Shown here piece after piece: positions 44,563-53,475 of a DNA stretch of 64,000 bases (position 1 is its first letter; each line of letters begins with the position of its first letter). A model generated the notes under the pieces. That model made no database searches, had not been told where the DNA came from, and saw only the letters and a program-made list of their open reading frames with translations. The position numbers and the translations under genes were made by a program. Location of the stretch: NCBI GenBank assembly GCA_947501625.1, contig CANMWN010000003.1:248001-312000 (forward strand). The letters are read 5' to 3'. This DNA comes from an uncultured Flavobacteriaceae bacterium. GTDB taxonomy: Bacteria > Bacteroidota > Bacteroidia > Flavobacteriales > Flavobacteriaceae.

Positions 44563-46947
44563 TTATTCTTTATTTTTCAATGCTTTCTCAATTTCTGATA
44601 CTTTATTTTTAAGTAGAAGTAATTCTTTGTTTTCATTGCTTAATTGCTCAATCTTTTTTTCTTGATCAATAATGTATAAAGTTAACTCTTCTATCTTTCT
44701 CAAAAGTTTTGAATTCATTTCTCCTATGCTAATACCGTCTGATTCTACTTCTTTTGCGCTAGGAATGTTCATTAAATGTCCATATTTGTTTATATGTTCT
44801 TCTACTTCTCGAAGAGTTGGAAGTTTATAATCTTTAGCAAAGACATAATCAGGCCAATTGGCTTTTAAGGCTACTCTAACTTCTTCAGCTACCATATTAC
44901 CATCAACGGCAAGTTTATAGTTTGCATCTGGAGTTGTTCCAATACCTACATTACCAAGAGCAAATAGATCTTTTGTTGTCCAGTCTACTGAAATTAAATT
45001 AGAATTTAGGTTTGAATAAAAGATTGCTCCATTTTCTTCAGGAGTGTTAATTCCAATTGAATTACTTGGATCTGATTCATTATTTTCTGCATCAATAGCA
45101 GTAACGTAAAAACTATAAAAAGTTTGCTCTTCTAATTCTTCAATATCATAAATTGTTTCGGTAGTGGTTGTTCCTACAAGTCCAACACCAATTTGGTATA
45201 TTCTATAACCAGTTACGTCTATTGATTGAGAAATAGTCCAATTTAGTGTAGTAGTAAAAGCAGTTGTATTTGAAGCAAATAAATTTAATGGTGGTGTAGG
45301 AGGAGTTGTGTCTGCTAAAGTAGTTTGGTTTAAAGTATTACTAACAAGCGAGGTGTTTCCAGCAGCATCTTTAGCAAAAACAGTAAAGTTATAAGTTGTA
45401 TTTGTTGTCAATCCTGTTACATTAAAAGTATTAGGTCCTCCAGTTAATCCTAAACTTACTGCATCTTGGAAAACTTCATAATCCGTTACAGCAACATTAT
45501 CAGTTGCAGCAGTCCAGTTAAGCGTTAAAGTTGTTTCAGTCACACTTGCCGAAGATAAGTCAGTTATAGTAGAAGGTGCAGTTGTGTCAACAGTAGTTTC
45601 ATTTAGCGTATTACTAACCAATGATGTATTTCCTGCTGCATCTTTGGCATAAACTGTAAAGTCATATGAATTACCAAGAGTTAATCCTGTTACATTAAAA
45701 GTATTTGGCCCTCCAGTTAATCCTAAACTTACTGCATCTTGAAAAACTTCATAATCCGTTACAGCAACGTTATCAGTTGCAGCAGTCCAGTTAAGCGTTA
45801 AAGTTGTTTCACCTACATTACTTGAAGATAAATCAGTAATTGCGGTTGGAGCAGTAGTATCTGCAAGTGTTGAAATGTTATGAGTATTACTAACTAGTGA
45901 AGTGTTACCTGCGGCATCTTTAGCAAATACTGTATATGAATATGCGGTATTAGGAGTTAATCCATTAATATTTAGTGTGTTTGCTCCGCCAGTTAAACCG
46001 AGGGTAAAATATTCATCCTGAAAAACTTCATAATCAGTTACAGCAACATTGTCGGTAGCTGCAGTCCAGTTAAGCGTTAAGGTTGTTTCAGTCACACTTG
46101 CCGAAGATAAGTCAGTTATAGTAGAAGGTGCAGTTGTGTCAACAGTAGTTTCATTAAGCGTATTACTAACTAATGAAATATTGTTTGCAGCATCAATAGA
46201 ATATACTGTGAAATCATAAGAAGTACTTGGTGATAACCCTACAACATTATAGGTATTAGAATTACTAGTCATGCTTTCTAAAACACCATCTTTGAAAACT
46301 CCATAATCAACAACTCCAACATTATCAGTTGCAGCAGTCCAGTTAAGCGTTAAGGTTGTTTCATCAACACTAGCAGAAGCTAAATCTGTAATGGTAGATG
46401 GTGGAGTTGTATCGGCAGTTGAATTAGTAATTAGAACATTGTCAATATCAACTGAGTCCCCAATTGTACCTAATGCTGTATGTGCATATATTCTTATTAT
46501 AGGCGCAGTTGAGGTTGCTGTTACTGTAAAATTATATTCAGTCCAAACAGTTCCAGTTGTTATTATAGTTGTAGTAAATCCAGAAACATCAGACCAATTT
46601 GAAAATTCAGGACGATTGTCTCCTGAATTGTTTGCATCACCCTCTCTAACCCAAATACGAATATTATAAGTTTCAGAAACTACTGCATCGAATGTATATT
46701 CAACAACTCTATCAATGTCAGTTGTTGAAGTAGATATCAATTGTAATGCATACAACCCATTTTGCGGTGTTGTAGAAATAGAATTAATTGTAGAACTTCC
46801 TGGACTAGTCCAACCATTAGTGTTGTTACTATCAGTAACCAAAAGATTGGAAGGGAATGCAGCATTTACATCATCATGCAAGTTTTGTGAAAAAGCAAAA
46901 GTGAATGATAATAAAAATATTACTAGAAATGTTTTTTGAAGTTTCAT
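44563..46947 (-). CDS. Exported fibronectin type III repeat protein with tail-fibre-like C-terminus
   Basis: A 794-residue secreted protein. Residues 1-20 form a signal peptide (MKLQKTFLVIFLLSFTFAFS). Residues about 22-175 are a beta-sandwich resembling a carbohydrate-binding module (EYTFDAVVSETYNIRIWV; DSVDIDNVLI). Five FN3 domains follow at about 179-268, 270-361, 363-452, 454-544 and 546-637; the first four are very alike (TLTLNWTAATDNV in each). The C-terminal part (about 640-794) has NVGIGTTPDANYKLAVDGNM, then YKLPTLREVEEHINKYGHL and a coiled coil, a unit found at the end of many flavobacterial surface proteins and similar to phage tail-fibre ends. No T9SS sorting domain is seen. It heads a three-gene operon. 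Confidence 0.87.
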   Translation of the reverse strand: MKLQKTFLVIFLLSFTFAFSQNLHDDVNAAFPSNLLVTDSNNTNGWTSPGSSTINSISTTPQNGLYALQLISTSTTDIDRVVEYTFDAVVSETYNIRIWVREGDANNSGDNRPEFSNWSDVSGFTTTIITTGTVWTEYNFTVTATSTAPIIRIYAHTALGTIGDSVDIDNVLITNSTADTTPPSTITDLASASVDETTLTLNWTAATDNVGVVDYGVFKDGVLESMTSNSNTYNVVGLSPSTSYDFTVYSIDAANNISLVSNTLNETTVDTTAPSTITDLSSASVTETTLTLNWTAATDNVAVTDYEVFQDEYFTLGLTGGANTLNINGLTPNTAYSYTVFAKDAAGNTSLVSNTHNISTLADTTAPTAITDLSSSNVGETTLTLNWTAATDNVAVTDYEVFQDAVSLGLTGGPNTFNVTGLTLGNSYDFTVYAKDAAGNTSLVSNTLNETTVDTTAPSTITDLSSASVTETTLTLNWTAATDNVAVTDYEVFQDAVSLGLTGGPNTFNVTGLTTNTTYNFTVFAKDAAGNTSLVSNTLNQTTLADTTPPTPPLNLFASNTTAFTTTLNWTISQSIDVTGYRIYQIGVGLVGTTTTETIYDIEELEEQTFYSFYVTAIDAENNESDPSNSIGINTPEENGAIFYSNLNSNLISVDWTTKDLFALGNVGIGTTPDANYKLAVDGNMVAEEVRVALKANWPDYVFAKDYKLPTLREVEEHINKYGHLMNIPSAKEVESDGISIGEMNSKLLRKIEELTLYIIDQEKKIEQLSNENKELLLLKNKVSEIEKALKNKE
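45037..46413 (-). repeat. Five tandem FN3-coding repeats
   Basis: Units of about 270-276 bp encode FN3 domains. Four of them share long nearly identical DNA; GCAGTCCAGTTAAGCGTTAA (plus-strand reading) occurs in each of these four, near 45510, 45780, 46060 and 46340. The fifth unit (45037-45312) has diverged. This favours recent duplication or gene conversion and possible length variation. Confidence 0.88.
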
Positions 46948-47282
46948 AGTCTTTTTCTTTAAAATAAAAATAGCAAGTTTTATTATAATATGTTTAGGGG
47001 GCGATTAATAAACAAAAATACAATTTATTTACTGATTTGCAATGATAAAATGTTAAAATTAATAGTATGTAGGTCATTTTCATCATAACTATCAGTTAGT
47101 TTAATTATTTAAATTCTAATTTATTAGACACGTAAACTTATCTAATTGTCACAAAAGTTAATAAATTACTGTATAAGATAAAATTATTTTTAGTTAGTAT
47201 TTAGCCTTAAAAATAGGTGTCATTTTTATATTTCATAATAATTACTATATTTGACCGCATCTATATTCTATAATGAATTGGT
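46948..47282. other. Divergent intergenic region, 335 bp, no gene seen
   Basis: Very A+T-rich DNA between the divergent FN3 gene and the aminotransferase gene. No open frame, hairpin terminator or RNA gene was recognised. The only signal seen is the -7-like box near the right end. Confidence 0.6.
47246..47253 (+). promoter_or_regulatory. Putative -7 box upstream of the second half of the polysaccharide locus
   Basis: TATATTTG matches TAnnTTTG exactly, 29 bp before the aminotransferase ATG at 47283. The -33 position holds only a T-run (47223-47227), so the promoter is tentative. Confidence 0.45.
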
Positions 47283-48404
47283 ATGAATAAAAAAATTTGG
47301 CTATCATCCCCACACATGGGGGGAAAAGAAAAAGAATTTGTAAATGAAGCTTTTGAAACTAATTGGATAGCACCTTTAGGACCAAACGTTAATGGTTTTG
47401 AAAGTGATATCACTACATATTTGAATCAAGAGGTTTATGTATCTGCTCTTAGTTCAGGAACTGCTGCTATTCATCTTGGTTTGATAATGCTTGGAGTTGG
47501 TTATGGAGATGAAGTAATTTGTCAAAGTATGACTTTCTCAGCTTCTGCTAATCCTATTATGTATTGTGGAGCCACTCCAGTATTTGTTGATAGTGAACGA
47601 GACACATGGAACATGAGTCCTAAGTTATTGGAAGAAGCAATTAATGACAGAATTGCTAAAAATAAAAAGCCTAAAGCAATTGTTGCAGTTCATCTGTATG
47701 GAATGCCTTATTTGGTTGATGAAATTAATGAAGTTGCTTTAAAATATGATATTCCGGTTCTAGAAGATAGCGCAGAAGCGTTAGGAAGTACTTATAATGG
47801 AGTTAAATGTGGAACTTTTGGAGATATTTCTATATTGTCTTTTAATGGTAATAAAATTATTACAACTTCAGGTGGAGGAGCATTAATTTCTCATGATAAA
47901 AAGCATAAAGAAAAAGCAATATTTTTATCTACTCAAGCAAGAGATGTCGCTCCACATTATCAACATTCTGAAGTTGGCTATAACTATAGAATGTCTAATG
48001 TTGTTGCAGGAATTGGTAGAGGTCAAATGTTAGTTTTGGATGAAAGAGTTAATTCAAGAAGAAATAATTATGAAAGGTATATTAATGAGTTGAGTGATAT
48101 AGATAATATCTCATTTCTAGATGAATTGCCTAATGCTTTTTCTAATAGATGGCTGTCATGTATTTTGACTGATAGTTTTGAAACACGTGAGTTAATTAGG
48201 ACTACTTTAGAAAAATTGGATATTGAGACTCGACCTCTATGGAAACCAATGCATTTACAACCTATTTTTTCAAAATATCCATCATATGTTAATGGTGTTT
48301 CTGAAGATTTATTTAATAGAGGTTTGTGCTTGCCAAGTGGTTCAAATTTATCTCAAGAAGATTTAACTAGAGTTATAGATGCTATAAAAAATTGTTTTGG
48401 ATAA
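47283..48404 (+). CDS. DegT/DnrJ/EryC1 sugar aminotransferase (PglE-like)
   Basis: A 373-residue PLP aminotransferase of nucleotide sugars. The PLP lysine is Lys191 in SFNGNKIITTSGGGA, preceded by VLEDSAEALGSTYNG (159-173), both typical of the DegT family. The N-terminus IWLSSPHMGGKEKEFVNEAF is the form seen in PglE-like enzymes that make UDP-4-amino-4,6-dideoxy-N-acetyl-hexosamine. The product of the adjacent PglF-like dehydratase would be its substrate. The gene overlaps that one by 8 bp. Substrate assignment rests on context and family resemblance. Confidence 0.9.
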   Translation: MNKKIWLSSPHMGGKEKEFVNEAFETNWIAPLGPNVNGFESDITTYLNQEVYVSALSSGTAAIHLGLIMLGVGYGDEVICQSMTFSASANPIMYCGATPVFVDSERDTWNMSPKLLEEAINDRIAKNKKPKAIVAVHLYGMPYLVDEINEVALKYDIPVLEDSAEALGSTYNGVKCGTFGDISILSFNGNKIITTSGGGALISHDKKHKEKAIFLSTQARDVAPHYQHSEVGYNYRMSNVVAGIGRGQMLVLDERVNSRRNNYERYINELSDIDNISFLDELPNAFSNRWLSCILTDSFETRELIRTTLEKLDIETRPLWKPMHLQPIFSKYPSYVNGVSEDLFNRGLCLPSGSNLSQEDLTRVIDAIKNCFG

Positions 48405-50307
48405 AATTAAAGATTACATAAAGAAAATTTTTGCTAATCATTCATCCAAATGGTTAGTACTTGCTATTGATGTATTTATAGTCTTATTTACATTTACAGT
48501 ATCCTATTTTATAAGATTTAATTTTGAGCCTGATTTTAAGGGCGAATTGCTGATTTTTCAACTTCCTCTTGTAGCAATAATATCAATTGTTTCATTTTTA
48601 GTAATTGGTTCTCACAAGGGTATTATAAGACATACTGGATTAAAAGATGCAAATAATATTGTTATTGGCGTTAATATTTTAGCAACATTATTAATTGCTA
48701 TAGTACTACTTGCAAGGAAATTGGAATTGATTGAAATGTTGAACATTCCGCTATCAATTATATATATTCATTACTTGTTGAATATAGTACTTTTGGTTTC
48801 TGCTAGATTTATTTTTAAAGAGTTATATAAATATTTTATTTCAGATTTAAAATTTACAACCAATATCTTAATTTATGGAGCTGGTAATTCAGGGTTAATT
48901 ACAAGTCAAGCAATAAAAAACGATATTTATAATAAATATAATATTGTTGGTTTTATTGATGATAATCAATCAAAATCTGGAAAGAATATTGATATGGTGA
49001 AGGTTTATAAACCTGAATCTATTACACAAGAATTTATTAGTAAACATAATATTACTGAAGTTGTTGTATCGATTCAAAAAATTGAACCAGCAAAACTAAG
49101 AGAAATTGTAAATGATTTAATATCACACTCACTTAAAGTAAAAATTGTACCGCCAGTAGATAAATGGATTAATGGTGACTTACAGGTTGGGCAAATTAAG
49201 CAAGTAAGAATTGAAGATTTATTAGGAAGGCAACCTATAAAAATTAATAACCCAGTTATAAAAGAAGAAATTGAAGGGAAAACAATCTTAATTACTGGTG
49301 CAGCAGGGTCTATAGGAAGTGAAATAGCTAGACAGATTGCAACATACGGAAGTAAAAAATTAATACTATTGGATCAAGCAGAATCTGCTTTATACGATTT
49401 ACAACAGGAGTTTAAAAAGTTTAAAAATTTGAATTATCAAGCTATTGTTGGAGATGTAAGACTTGAAAAAAATATGGAAGAAATTTTTAAAGAATTTCGC
49501 CCTGAAATTGTTTATCATGCTGCAGCTTATAAGCATGTGCCGTTAATGGAAAACAACCCTTATCAAGCAAGTAAAGTGAATTTGTTTGGAACTAAGATTG
49601 TAACAGATCTATCAATTAAATACGAGGTTGATAAGTTTGTAATGATATCAACTGATAAAGCTGTAAATCCTACAAATGTTATGGGAGCTACTAAGAGATT
49701 GGCTGAAATCTACATTACTTGTTTGAAAGAAACATCTAAAACTAAATTTATTACGACAAGATTTGGAAATGTTTTGGGATCCAATGGTTCAGTTATCCCA
49801 TTGTTTAGAAAACAAATAGAAAATGGAGGTCCATTAACAGTAACTCATAAAGATATTACGCGTTATTTTATGACAATACCTGAGGCTTGTCAACTTGTAT
49901 TGGAAGCAGGAGCAATGGGTAATGGAGGAGAAATTTTTGTATTTGATATGGGCGAATCAATAAAAATATTTGATTTAGCTAAAAATATGATTCGTCTATC
50001 TGGTTTAAATTATCCAAATGATATAGATATTAAAATTGTTGGTTTGAGACCAGGAGAAAAAATATTTGAAGAACTCTTGGGTGATGGTGAAAATACAACT
50101 AAAACACACCATAAAAAAATTATGGTTGCTAAGGTTAAAGAAATTGATTGTAAGGTTGTAAAACCTAAAATTGTTGATGTTTGTGAAAATATTGATATAT
50201 TATCAAAAATTGAAATAGTAAGTAGAATAAAAGATTTAATTCCAGAATATATTTCAAATAATTCTGAATATGAAAAATTAGACACAGTTCTTATAAAAAA
50301 TAAATAA
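48397..50307 (+). CDS. UDP-sugar 4,6-dehydratase, membrane-bound (PglF/WbpM/CapD-type)
   Basis: A 636-residue inner-membrane enzyme. Four membrane helices occupy residues about 18-140, a CoA-binding-like Rossmann domain starts NILIYGAGNSGLITS (156-170), and the catalytic SDR domain starts ILITGAAGSIGSEIA (297-311). The active-site segment STDKAVNPTNVMGATKR (418-434) has Met429 where ordinary SDRs have Tyr, with Lys433, as in the PglF/WbpM group. It converts UDP-GlcNAc to the 4-keto-6-deoxy sugar used by the aminotransferase just upstream. The start is TTG at 48397 overlapping the upstream stop; no in-frame ATG is available before TM1. Confidence 0.9.
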   Translation: MDKIKDYIKKIFANHSSKWLVLAIDVFIVLFTFTVSYFIRFNFEPDFKGELLIFQLPLVAIISIVSFLVIGSHKGIIRHTGLKDANNIVIGVNILATLLIAIVLLARKLELIEMLNIPLSIIYIHYLLNIVLLVSARFIFKELYKYFISDLKFTTNILIYGAGNSGLITSQAIKNDIYNKYNIVGFIDDNQSKSGKNIDMVKVYKPESITQEFISKHNITEVVVSIQKIEPAKLREIVNDLISHSLKVKIVPPVDKWINGDLQVGQIKQVRIEDLLGRQPIKINNPVIKEEIEGKTILITGAAGSIGSEIARQIATYGSKKLILLDQAESALYDLQQEFKKFKNLNYQAIVGDVRLEKNMEEIFKEFRPEIVYHAAAYKHVPLMENNPYQASKVNLFGTKIVTDLSIKYEVDKFVMISTDKAVNPTNVMGATKRLAEIYITCLKETSKTKFITTRFGNVLGSNGSVIPLFRKQIENGGPLTVTHKDITRYFMTIPEACQLVLEAGAMGNGGEIFVFDMGESIKIFDLAKNMIRLSGLNYPNDIDIKIVGLRPGEKIFEELLGDGENTTKTHHKKIMVAKVKEIDCKVVKPKIVDVCENIDILSKIEIVSRIKDLIPEYISNNSEYEKLDTVLIKNK

Positions 50308-50310
50308 AAG

Positions 50311-51075
50311 ATGAAATTAATTAGTAAAATTATTCCAGTATTATTAATTGTCTTAGTTTTTACTTCATGTAAGTCAAAAAAACAGATGATTTATTTTCAA
50401 AATGTAAATAATAATGAAAAAGTAAATAATGAAGCATTCAATAAAGCTCAGTTATTAAAACCAAATGATTTAATATCTGTTACTGTTTTGGCATTTGATA
50501 TGGATGCAGTTGCAATATTTAACGGTCAAGGTCTTGCTGGTGAGGGAACTACGGGTGGTGTTAAAACCTATTTGATTGGAAGTGATGGGAATATTGAGTT
50601 TCCATTATTAGGTAATGTAAAAATGGCTGGAATGACTAGAAGTGAGGCCACAAGTTTACTAAGAACCAAAATTTCAGAGTATGTAAAGGATCCAATAGTT
50701 AACTTGGAGTTGAAAAATTTTAGAGTAACTGTTTTAGGTGAAGTTGCTCGACCTGGAGTATATAAAGTAGATAATGAAAGAATTACACTTTTAGAAGCTT
50801 TAGGATTGGCTGGAGATATGACCATATTTGGAGAAAGAAAAAATGTTTTAGTGGTAAGAGAGACTGACGGAAAAAAATCTTATAATAGAATTGATTTAAC
50901 TACAGATGAAGTTTTTAAATCTCCTGTATATTATTTATCACAGAATGACGTTGTATATGTTGAGCCTAATAAAACCAAAATAAATGAATCTAGTGCTCGA
51001 TCAACAGGTGTGATTTTGTCTGTAGTAGGAGTTTTATTATCTGCTACGACTTTAATTATTCAACAAAGTAATTAA
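50311..51075 (+). CDS. Polysaccharide export outer-membrane lipoprotein (Wza-type)
   Basis: A 254-residue lipoprotein (signal MKLISKIIPVLLIVLVFTSC, Cys20) with the polysaccharide export domain (LLKPNDLISVTVLAFD; LIGSDGNIEFPLLGNVKMAG, residues about 48-115) and an SLBB-like domain (FRVTVLGEVARPGVYKVDNE, about 137-156). The C-terminal hydrophobic stretch ILSVVGVLLSATTLII is typical of Bacteroidota members of the family. It is shorter than enterobacterial Wza (about 380). It forms the outer-membrane exit and is 8 bp ahead of the Wzc-like gene. Confidence 0.93.
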   Translation: MKLISKIIPVLLIVLVFTSCKSKKQMIYFQNVNNNEKVNNEAFNKAQLLKPNDLISVTVLAFDMDAVAIFNGQGLAGEGTTGGVKTYLIGSDGNIEFPLLGNVKMAGMTRSEATSLLRTKISEYVKDPIVNLELKNFRVTVLGEVARPGVYKVDNERITLLEALGLAGDMTIFGERKNVLVVRETDGKKSYNRIDLTTDEVFKSPVYYLSQNDVVYVEPNKTKINESSARSTGVILSVVGVLLSATTLIIQQSN

Positions 51076-51083
51076 TACATAAC

Positions 51084-53468
51084 ATGAAAGATATGAGTAG
51101 TAATACAGAAGAATTATTTTCTGATGACAATATTGTTTTAAGGGATTTATTTGAACGATATATTAGAAATTGGAAATGGTTTGTAATTGGAGCACTTTTG
51201 AGCTTCATTACTGCTTATATGTATCTAAGATATGTTGCACCAAAATATCAAATAAAATCAACCATAAAAGTAAAAGATGATTCTAGTAATGGAGCCATTT
51301 CTGAACTTGCCGTATTTGAAGATATGGGTATGTTGATGAATCAACAAAGTAATGTAGAAAACGAAGTTGCAGTTGTTAAGTCTAGAAACTTACTGAAAAA
51401 TATCGTTAAAGATTTAAAATTAAATGTTCAATATTTTGTTAAAGGAAAGTCTTTTGTTGAAGATGTTTCATCTTTATTTTCAGGTAATCCAATTAATAAA
51501 GAACTTTACGGAAACACTCCAATTAACGTAAACTTCTTAGAAACTGACTCTATACTTTATAATAGAAAAGCAGCTTTTGAAATTACGTTGATTTCTGAAT
51601 CAAAATTTAACTTTGTTGAAGAAAACAAATCTTCAAAAGGTAATATAGATTATGGAAGTAAAATTTCTACTTCCGTAGGTGATATTATTATTACTCCAAA
51701 TGTTGATTTTTACAACCAATACAAAGGAGAAACCATCATTGTGCGTTTGTGGCCTGAGAGATTTTTGGTTGATTATTTAATAGCTAGTGTTGAATTAACA
51801 CCTGTAAAAAATACAGACATTGTTAATCTTGGTATGAAAACCCAAGCAAAACAAAAAGGAATTGATATACTCAATCACTTAATTGCTACCTATAATAATG
51901 ACGCTGTTACCGAGAAGAGTTTAATTTCGGCAAACACATCTGATTTTATTAGTAACCGTCTAAAAGTTGTATCTGACGAATTAACAGAGGTTGACAAAAC
52001 TATTGAGGATTTTAGAAAAAAGAATAAAGTAATTGATATTGCTTCTCAAGCCGGTTTAAATCTCCAAAATGAATCTGCAAACAAACAAAGAATTGCTGAA
52101 GTAAGTAATCAATTGAGTATGATTGATGCAATGGAGGAGTATATGCAAGGACAAGAGGATATTTCAATTCTTCCAGAAAACCTTGGTTTTTCTGACCCTT
52201 CATTAACTAATTCTACTGCAAAATATAATGAGTTGGTTTTTAGAAGAAATGAATTATTAAAAAGTGTTAGTGAAAAGCATCCAGCAATTGTGAATTTAGA
52301 TGAACAAATAAACGGATTAAAGGGTACCATTTATAGTAATATAGGAAGTATTAGAAATTCTACACAAATCACTATGAATGGCTTACGAAAGCAAGATGCT
52401 ACTTTATCTGGAAAGCTTTTTTCTGCACCTCAAAAAGAAAGAGGGTTAACTGATATTACAAGACAACAACATATTAAAGAATCATTATATTTATACCTAC
52501 TTCAAAAAAGAGAAGAAATAGCTATTTCACTTGGTATTACAACTGTTAATGCTAAAATAATTGATTCAGCTTATAGCACTGTTAATCCAGTGTTTCCTAA
52601 CAGAAAAATTATTTTATTAGCGTCATTATTTATTGGTTTAGTTATTCCTTTTTTAATTTTGTATGTAATCGATATTCTTGATACTAAAGTTCATAAAAGA
52701 GAAGATGTTGAGAAAACATTAAGATTACCAATTTTGGGAGATATACCATTGATTAGTAAAAGAAAACGTACTATTTCTAAAAATGATAGATCTGGAGCTG
52801 CTGAAGCTTTTAGATTAATTCAAACAAATCTTAACTTCATGTTGAGAGAAGTAAAAGATAATAGAGTTCTTGGTGTCACTTCTACCATTGGAGACGAAGG
52901 AAAAACATTTGTAGCAATCAATTTGGCAAAAACTTTGGCATTTTCTGGTCATAAGGTTTTATTGCTTGGACTGGATTTAAGAGCTCCATCAATTTCCAAA
53001 GACCTAAAGATTAAAAAAGGGTTGGGTGTTACAAATTATATTACCGATGAATCATTATCTATAGGAGATATTACTAAACAAATTAAGGATATTGAGAATT
53101 TGGATATAATAACTTCAGGAGTAATACCTCCAAATCCTGCTCAATTAATGTTGAGCGATAGGCTTAAAAACATTTTTGAAGAAGTTGGATCAAAATATGA
53201 TTATATTATTGTTGACACGCCTCCTGTTAGTTTGGTAACAGATACCGTATTGTTAGATAAATTTACTGACTTGTTTATTTATGTAGTTAGAGCAGAAAAA
53301 TTAGATAAGAGAATGTTAAAAGTTCCATATACATTAAATAGAGATAAAAAGTTAAATAATATGGCTGTTTTGATAAATGGAATAAAACAAGTTAATAATA
53401 ACTATGGCTATGGATACGGTTATGGAAGTGAAACAAATAAACCTTGGTATAAAAAAGTTTTCTCCTAA
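51084..53468 (+). CDS. Polysaccharide co-polymerase / BY-kinase (Wzc-type)
   Basis: A 794-residue inner-membrane protein. An N-terminal Wzz domain begins with a membrane helix (WKWFVIGALLSFITAYMYL, residues about 30-48), followed by a long coiled-coil periplasmic part (about 270-460) and a second helix (IILLASLFIGLVIPFLIL, about 510-527). The cytoplasmic kinase domain has Walker A (GDEGKTFVAINLA near residue 605), Walker A' (VLLLGLDLRAP) and Walker B (YIIVDTPP). The C-terminus ends in a tyrosine cluster, NNNYGYGYGYGSETNKPWY, the phosphorylation site. It controls chain length and export with the Wza-like protein, and is presumably reset by the phosphatase encoded just downstream on the other strand. 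Confidence 0.94.
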   Translation: MKDMSSNTEELFSDDNIVLRDLFERYIRNWKWFVIGALLSFITAYMYLRYVAPKYQIKSTIKVKDDSSNGAISELAVFEDMGMLMNQQSNVENEVAVVKSRNLLKNIVKDLKLNVQYFVKGKSFVEDVSSLFSGNPINKELYGNTPINVNFLETDSILYNRKAAFEITLISESKFNFVEENKSSKGNIDYGSKISTSVGDIIITPNVDFYNQYKGETIIVRLWPERFLVDYLIASVELTPVKNTDIVNLGMKTQAKQKGIDILNHLIATYNNDAVTEKSLISANTSDFISNRLKVVSDELTEVDKTIEDFRKKNKVIDIASQAGLNLQNESANKQRIAEVSNQLSMIDAMEEYMQGQEDISILPENLGFSDPSLTNSTAKYNELVFRRNELLKSVSEKHPAIVNLDEQINGLKGTIYSNIGSIRNSTQITMNGLRKQDATLSGKLFSAPQKERGLTDITRQQHIKESLYLYLLQKREEIAISLGITTVNAKIIDSAYSTVNPVFPNRKIILLASLFIGLVIPFLILYVIDILDTKVHKREDVEKTLRLPILGDIPLISKRKRTISKNDRSGAAEAFRLIQTNLNFMLREVKDNRVLGVTSTIGDEGKTFVAINLAKTLAFSGHKVLLLGLDLRAPSISKDLKIKKGLGVTNYITDESLSIGDITKQIKDIENLDIITSGVIPPNPAQLMLSDRLKNIFEEVGSKYDYIIVDTPPVSLVTDTVLLDKFTDLFIYVVRAEKLDKRMLKVPYTLNRDKKLNNMAVLINGIKQVNNNYGYGYGYGSETNKPWYKKVFS

Positions 53469-53475
53469 CTAATAA

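Noticed and set aside
45300-46400. Regularly spaced DNA repeats that could be taken for a CRISPR array
   Set aside because: The repeats are about 275 bp units inside a continuous open frame and encode FN3 domains; there are no unique short spacers and no cas genes.
44563-46947. Prophage tail-fibre gene
   Set aside because: The C-terminal unit resembles tail-fibre ends, but the protein has a signal peptide and FN3 domains and there are no phage genes around; this end is common in flavobacterial surface proteins.
33910-50307. N-linked protein glycosylation (Pgl) system
   Set aside because: PglC/D/E/F-like enzymes are present, but no PglB oligosaccharyltransferase or PglK-type flippase was seen, while Wzx, a Wzy-like polymerase, Wza and Wzc are.
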